Assembly (NCBI GenBank): GCA_001725415.1
Contig: MEGH01000002.1
Location: 62,001 to 126,000, forward strand
Length of the DNA: 64,000 nucleotides
Direction: 5' to 3'
Source: Pseudonocardia sp. SCN 73-27
Lineage (GTDB): Bacteria > Actinomycetota > Actinomycetes > Mycobacteriales > Pseudonocardiaceae
The stretch's first letter is position 1. Every line of letters begins with the position of its first letter. The position numbers and the translations under genes are program-made. The notes below the pieces were generated by a model. That model searched no databases and had not been told where the DNA came from. It saw only the letters and a list, made by a program, of their open reading frames with translations. Positions 62,179 to 64,000 of this stretch are shown here, one piece after another.

Positions 62179-63252
62179 GTGCCCGGGCTCGCTTCCCCGA
62201 CAGGCTGGGCGGCAAGAGTCGGACTCGCCCCGGTCGGTGTCATGGCTTGCTCCGTGCTGCCCGGGGGGCGGCTTCCGAGGGGACTCGACATGGTCGCTGC
62301 CCGTTACCGGGTCCGGTCCGACGTTGTGCAGTGGGCGCTGAGAGCGCACCGCTCGTGGCCGTCGACGCCATCAGGCGACGGCAGGGCAGACGACGGCACG
62401 ATCTCGGCCCATCGTGCGGGGCGCCTGCTCTCCGCAGTTCAGGTGCTGGTGGACCGGGAGGCACCGGCGGGGCTGCGGAGCACGACGCGGCCCCGGTCGG
62501 GGCCCGCGTCGTTGACGGCTCTGCTGGCGACCATCCTCGAGGAGGCGGTCGTGCTGACGGGCGCGGACTCCGGGATCCTTCAACTGCGCGATCCTGACAC
62601 CGGTCAACTGCGCATCGTGACCCACACCGAGCTGGACGCGGCATTCCTCGAGCACTTCTCGGTGGTCGACGACGATCTGGTCGTCTACGGACGGGCCGCC
62701 CGCGACGGTGTCCAGGTCGTCGTGACCGATGTGATCACCGATTCCGGGTACGCGCCGCATCGTGCCGTCGCCGCGGCAGCCGGTATCCGCGCGATCCAGT
62801 CCACCCTGCTCGCGGACCACAACGGCCGGGTCGTCGGTGTCGTCTCGACGCATTTCCGGCGTGTCCACCGCCTGACCCAGCCGGATCTCCGATTGCTGGA
62901 GGTGTTCGCGGACCTGGCCGCCGAGCTGCTCGCGGCCAGGCTCGCCGCAGACGACACGGCGCCGTCGAGGACGGCCCCGTCGTCGATCGCCGGCGACGGT
63001 CGTCCCGCGCGCCGTCCCGTCGCGTCACCTCGGGCCTCCGACGACGACATGGCGGAGCTCGCGGACTACGTCGTGACCCGGCTGTTCGAGGTGGTGCTGA
63101 GGCTCGACGGCCTCCGCAGCATTGTGGGCCGTGGCACTGCCGACACGCGGCTGGCCGCGGCGTCCGACCAGCTCACCGACATCGTCGAACACGTCCGCAC
63201 GGTCCTCGTCGCACGCGACGAGCCCGACGCGATGGGGTCACACAGGCTCTGA
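62179..63252 (+). CDS. GAF domain protein with degenerate HisKA_3-like segment
   Basis: A 357-residue soluble sensor. A GAF domain spans about 110-250 (LLATILEEAVVLTGADSGIL, QLRDPDTGQLRIVTHTEL, STLLADHNGRVVGVVSTHF). The C terminus (ELADYVVTRLFEVVLRLDGL and DIVEHVRTVLVARD) aligns with the DevS/DosS-type dimerisation helices, where DLHD-V-QRLF carries the phosphorylated His. Here the His is replaced by Ala (ELAD). No ATPase domain follows. GTG 62179 is supported by GGAGG; ATG 62290 is an alternative. It may be a pure sensor or adaptor. Confidence 0.82.
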   Translation: MPGLASPTGWAARVGLAPVGVMACSVLPGGRLPRGLDMVAARYRVRSDVVQWALRAHRSWPSTPSGDGRADDGTISAHRAGRLLSAVQVLVDREAPAGLRSTTRPRSGPASLTALLATILEEAVVLTGADSGILQLRDPDTGQLRIVTHTELDAAFLEHFSVVDDDLVVYGRAARDGVQVVVTDVITDSGYAPHRAVAAAAGIRAIQSTLLADHNGRVVGVVSTHFRRVHRLTQPDLRLLEVFADLAAELLAARLAADDTAPSRTAPSSIAGDGRPARRPVASPRASDDDMAELADYVVTRLFEVVLRLDGLRSIVGRGTADTRLAAASDQLTDIVEHVRTVLVARDEPDAMGSHRL

Positions 63253-63650
63253 GCAATCGATGTCGCGGTCGCCGGACGAGTCCCGCTGGGTCCGCCGGTC
63301 GTTCCCGACACGTCCTCGGCAAGCCGCGGGCACGAGCCCGCCGGTGCCGCCCTCGACGCGACTCATCCACTTCGCCGTTGTCGACGCATCCTGCCTGAAC
63401 GTCCCGCTCGACCGCGGGGACCTCTTTCAACCGGACTCCGGGACCACGGCCCCTGCCGTGCTGACGCGGCGAGATCAGCGGCGGCCCGCGCCGCAACCGA
63501 TCGTGTTCCGCGCGAACGTCCGTCCGCTGCGAACGGACCCTCGGGGCTCGACCCCTTCGGTCGTTCGCGACGGACTCCAGCGAGCAGGTCGAACGCCCCT
63601 GCCGGACGCGGTCGGCCCGCCCGAGGGTGACCGGTACACGAGGAGGGCAG
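63253..63650. other. Intergenic, no gene seen
   Basis: Region of 398 bp with no supported gene. It ends with AGGAGGG at 63641-63647, a strong ribosome site for the next gene. Confidence 0.6.
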
Positions 63651-64000
63651 ATGGGCTACGACAATCGCAGGGACGCCGGGTGCAGGCTGGCATCACGACT
63701 GCGCCGTCTGACCGTCCACAGTGACGAGGTCGTGACTCTCGGGCTGCCCCGGGGCGGCGTTCCCGTCGCCTTCGAGGTGGCCCGGGCTCTCGGCACACCG
63801 CTGGACGTGCTGGTCGTACGCAAGCTCGGCGTGCCGTTCCAGCCGGAACTCGCGATGGGAGCGGTCGGTGAGGACGGTGTCCTGATCCTGAACGAACGTA
63901 TCGTGCGGTCGGCACATGTCAGCGAGGCCGAGCTCGGCGAGGTGGAGCGGCAGGCGCGCGTGGAGGTACGCCGGCGGGCGGAACGCTTCCGCCGCGGCAG
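63651..64000 (+). CDS. Phosphoribosyltransferase family protein (partial, runs off the window)
   Basis: The first 116 residues of a PRTase-like protein: GCRLASRLRRL, VVTLGLPRGGVPVAFEVARA, LGTPLDVLVVRKLGVPFQPE, LAMGAVGEDGVLILNE. This N-terminal pattern is common in actinobacterial PRTases often fused or paired with dienelactone-hydrolase-like proteins. It has no stop before 64000, so the 3' end is missing. ATG 63651. Confidence 0.87.
   Translation, partial: MGYDNRRDAGCRLASRLRRLTVHSDEVVTLGLPRGGVPVAFEVARALGTPLDVLVVRKLGVPFQPELAMGAVGEDGVLILNERIVRSAHVSEAELGEVERQARVEVRRRAERFRRG

Noticed and set aside
1-64000. tRNA, rRNA, CRISPR array, phage or plasmid replication genes
   Set aside because: I looked for clover-leaf-like segments, regularly spaced repeats and replication or integrase motifs and found none. 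The only regular repeats are the short ones listed.

Overview
The sequence has a very high G+C content by eye, frequent GTG starts, ATGA/GTGA gene overlaps, F420/flavin luciferase-like enzymes, SpoIIE-type phosphatases and glycine-rich secreted proteins. This fits a soil actinomycete. A Pseudonocardia-like genus is my guess and is not proven by anything in the window. No tRNA, rRNA, CRISPR array, prophage or replication gene was seen.

Layout. (1) 0-19.8 kb is a catabolic island, almost all on the + strand. A LacI regulator faces an operon of two Baeyer-Villiger monooxygenases, an alpha/beta hydrolase, an aldehyde dehydrogenase, a luciferase-like oxidoreductase, a class III CoA transferase, an unrecognised 445-residue protein and a second hydrolase. 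A P450 and a second luciferase-like enzyme (- strand) follow, then an SDR, two MDR reductases, a GMC oxidase and a flavin reductase. The logic reads as oxidation of a cyclic ketone or alcohol to a lactone, hydrolysis, oxidation to an acid and CoA activation. (2) 19.8-34.7 kb is a patchwork with many signs of decay: an IS3 remnant, two glycine-rich secreted proteins (one with two opposite frameshifts), fragments of MDR, SDR, FAD-reductase and CoA-transferase genes, plus intact regulators (XRE-cupin, LysR, HATPase, SpoIIE phosphatase). (3) 34.7-40.1 kb holds a MerR-like gene behind a perfect 14-bp stem-loop, then an AraC regulator divergent from a luciferase-like monooxygenase / MhpB-type extradiol dioxygenase / dienelactone hydrolase / C-C hydrolase operon. 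(4) 40.4-46.3 kb is a TetR-controlled unit: zinc alcohol dehydrogenase, two acyl-CoA-synthetase-like proteins and TetR on the - strand, and a frameshifted DUF1097 membrane gene on the + strand. Each side has a promoter carrying the same palindrome. (5) 46.7-59.3 kb is a complete aromatic ring-hydroxylation and meta-cleavage cluster: Rieske oxygenase alpha and beta subunits, 7Fe ferredoxin, ferredoxin reductase, LigB-type extradiol dioxygenase, ACMSD-like decarboxylase, semialdehyde dehydrogenase, hydrolase, tautomerase, three hydratase/decarboxylase paralogues, an AAHS transporter and an IclR regulator. (6) 59.3-64 kb has a DUF421 membrane protein, a second SpoIIE phosphatase paralogous to the one at 33 kb, a GAF protein with a degenerate histidine-kinase dimerisation segment, and the start of a phosphoribosyltransferase.

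The strongest previously undescribed signals are regulatory. A 17-bp palindrome (GGTCC-N7-GGACC, with AGT before the second arm) occurs in four intergenic regions in and beside the aromatic cluster and is the best candidate IclR operator. A mirrored pair of sigma70-like promoters overlaps TTAC-N7-GTAA palindromes and brackets the TetR unit. A shared ACGTTTA motif lies in two divergent regions of the ketone island. The least explained gene is the 445-residue protein at 9661-10998. All functional calls rest on reading motifs by eye, and no database search was run.
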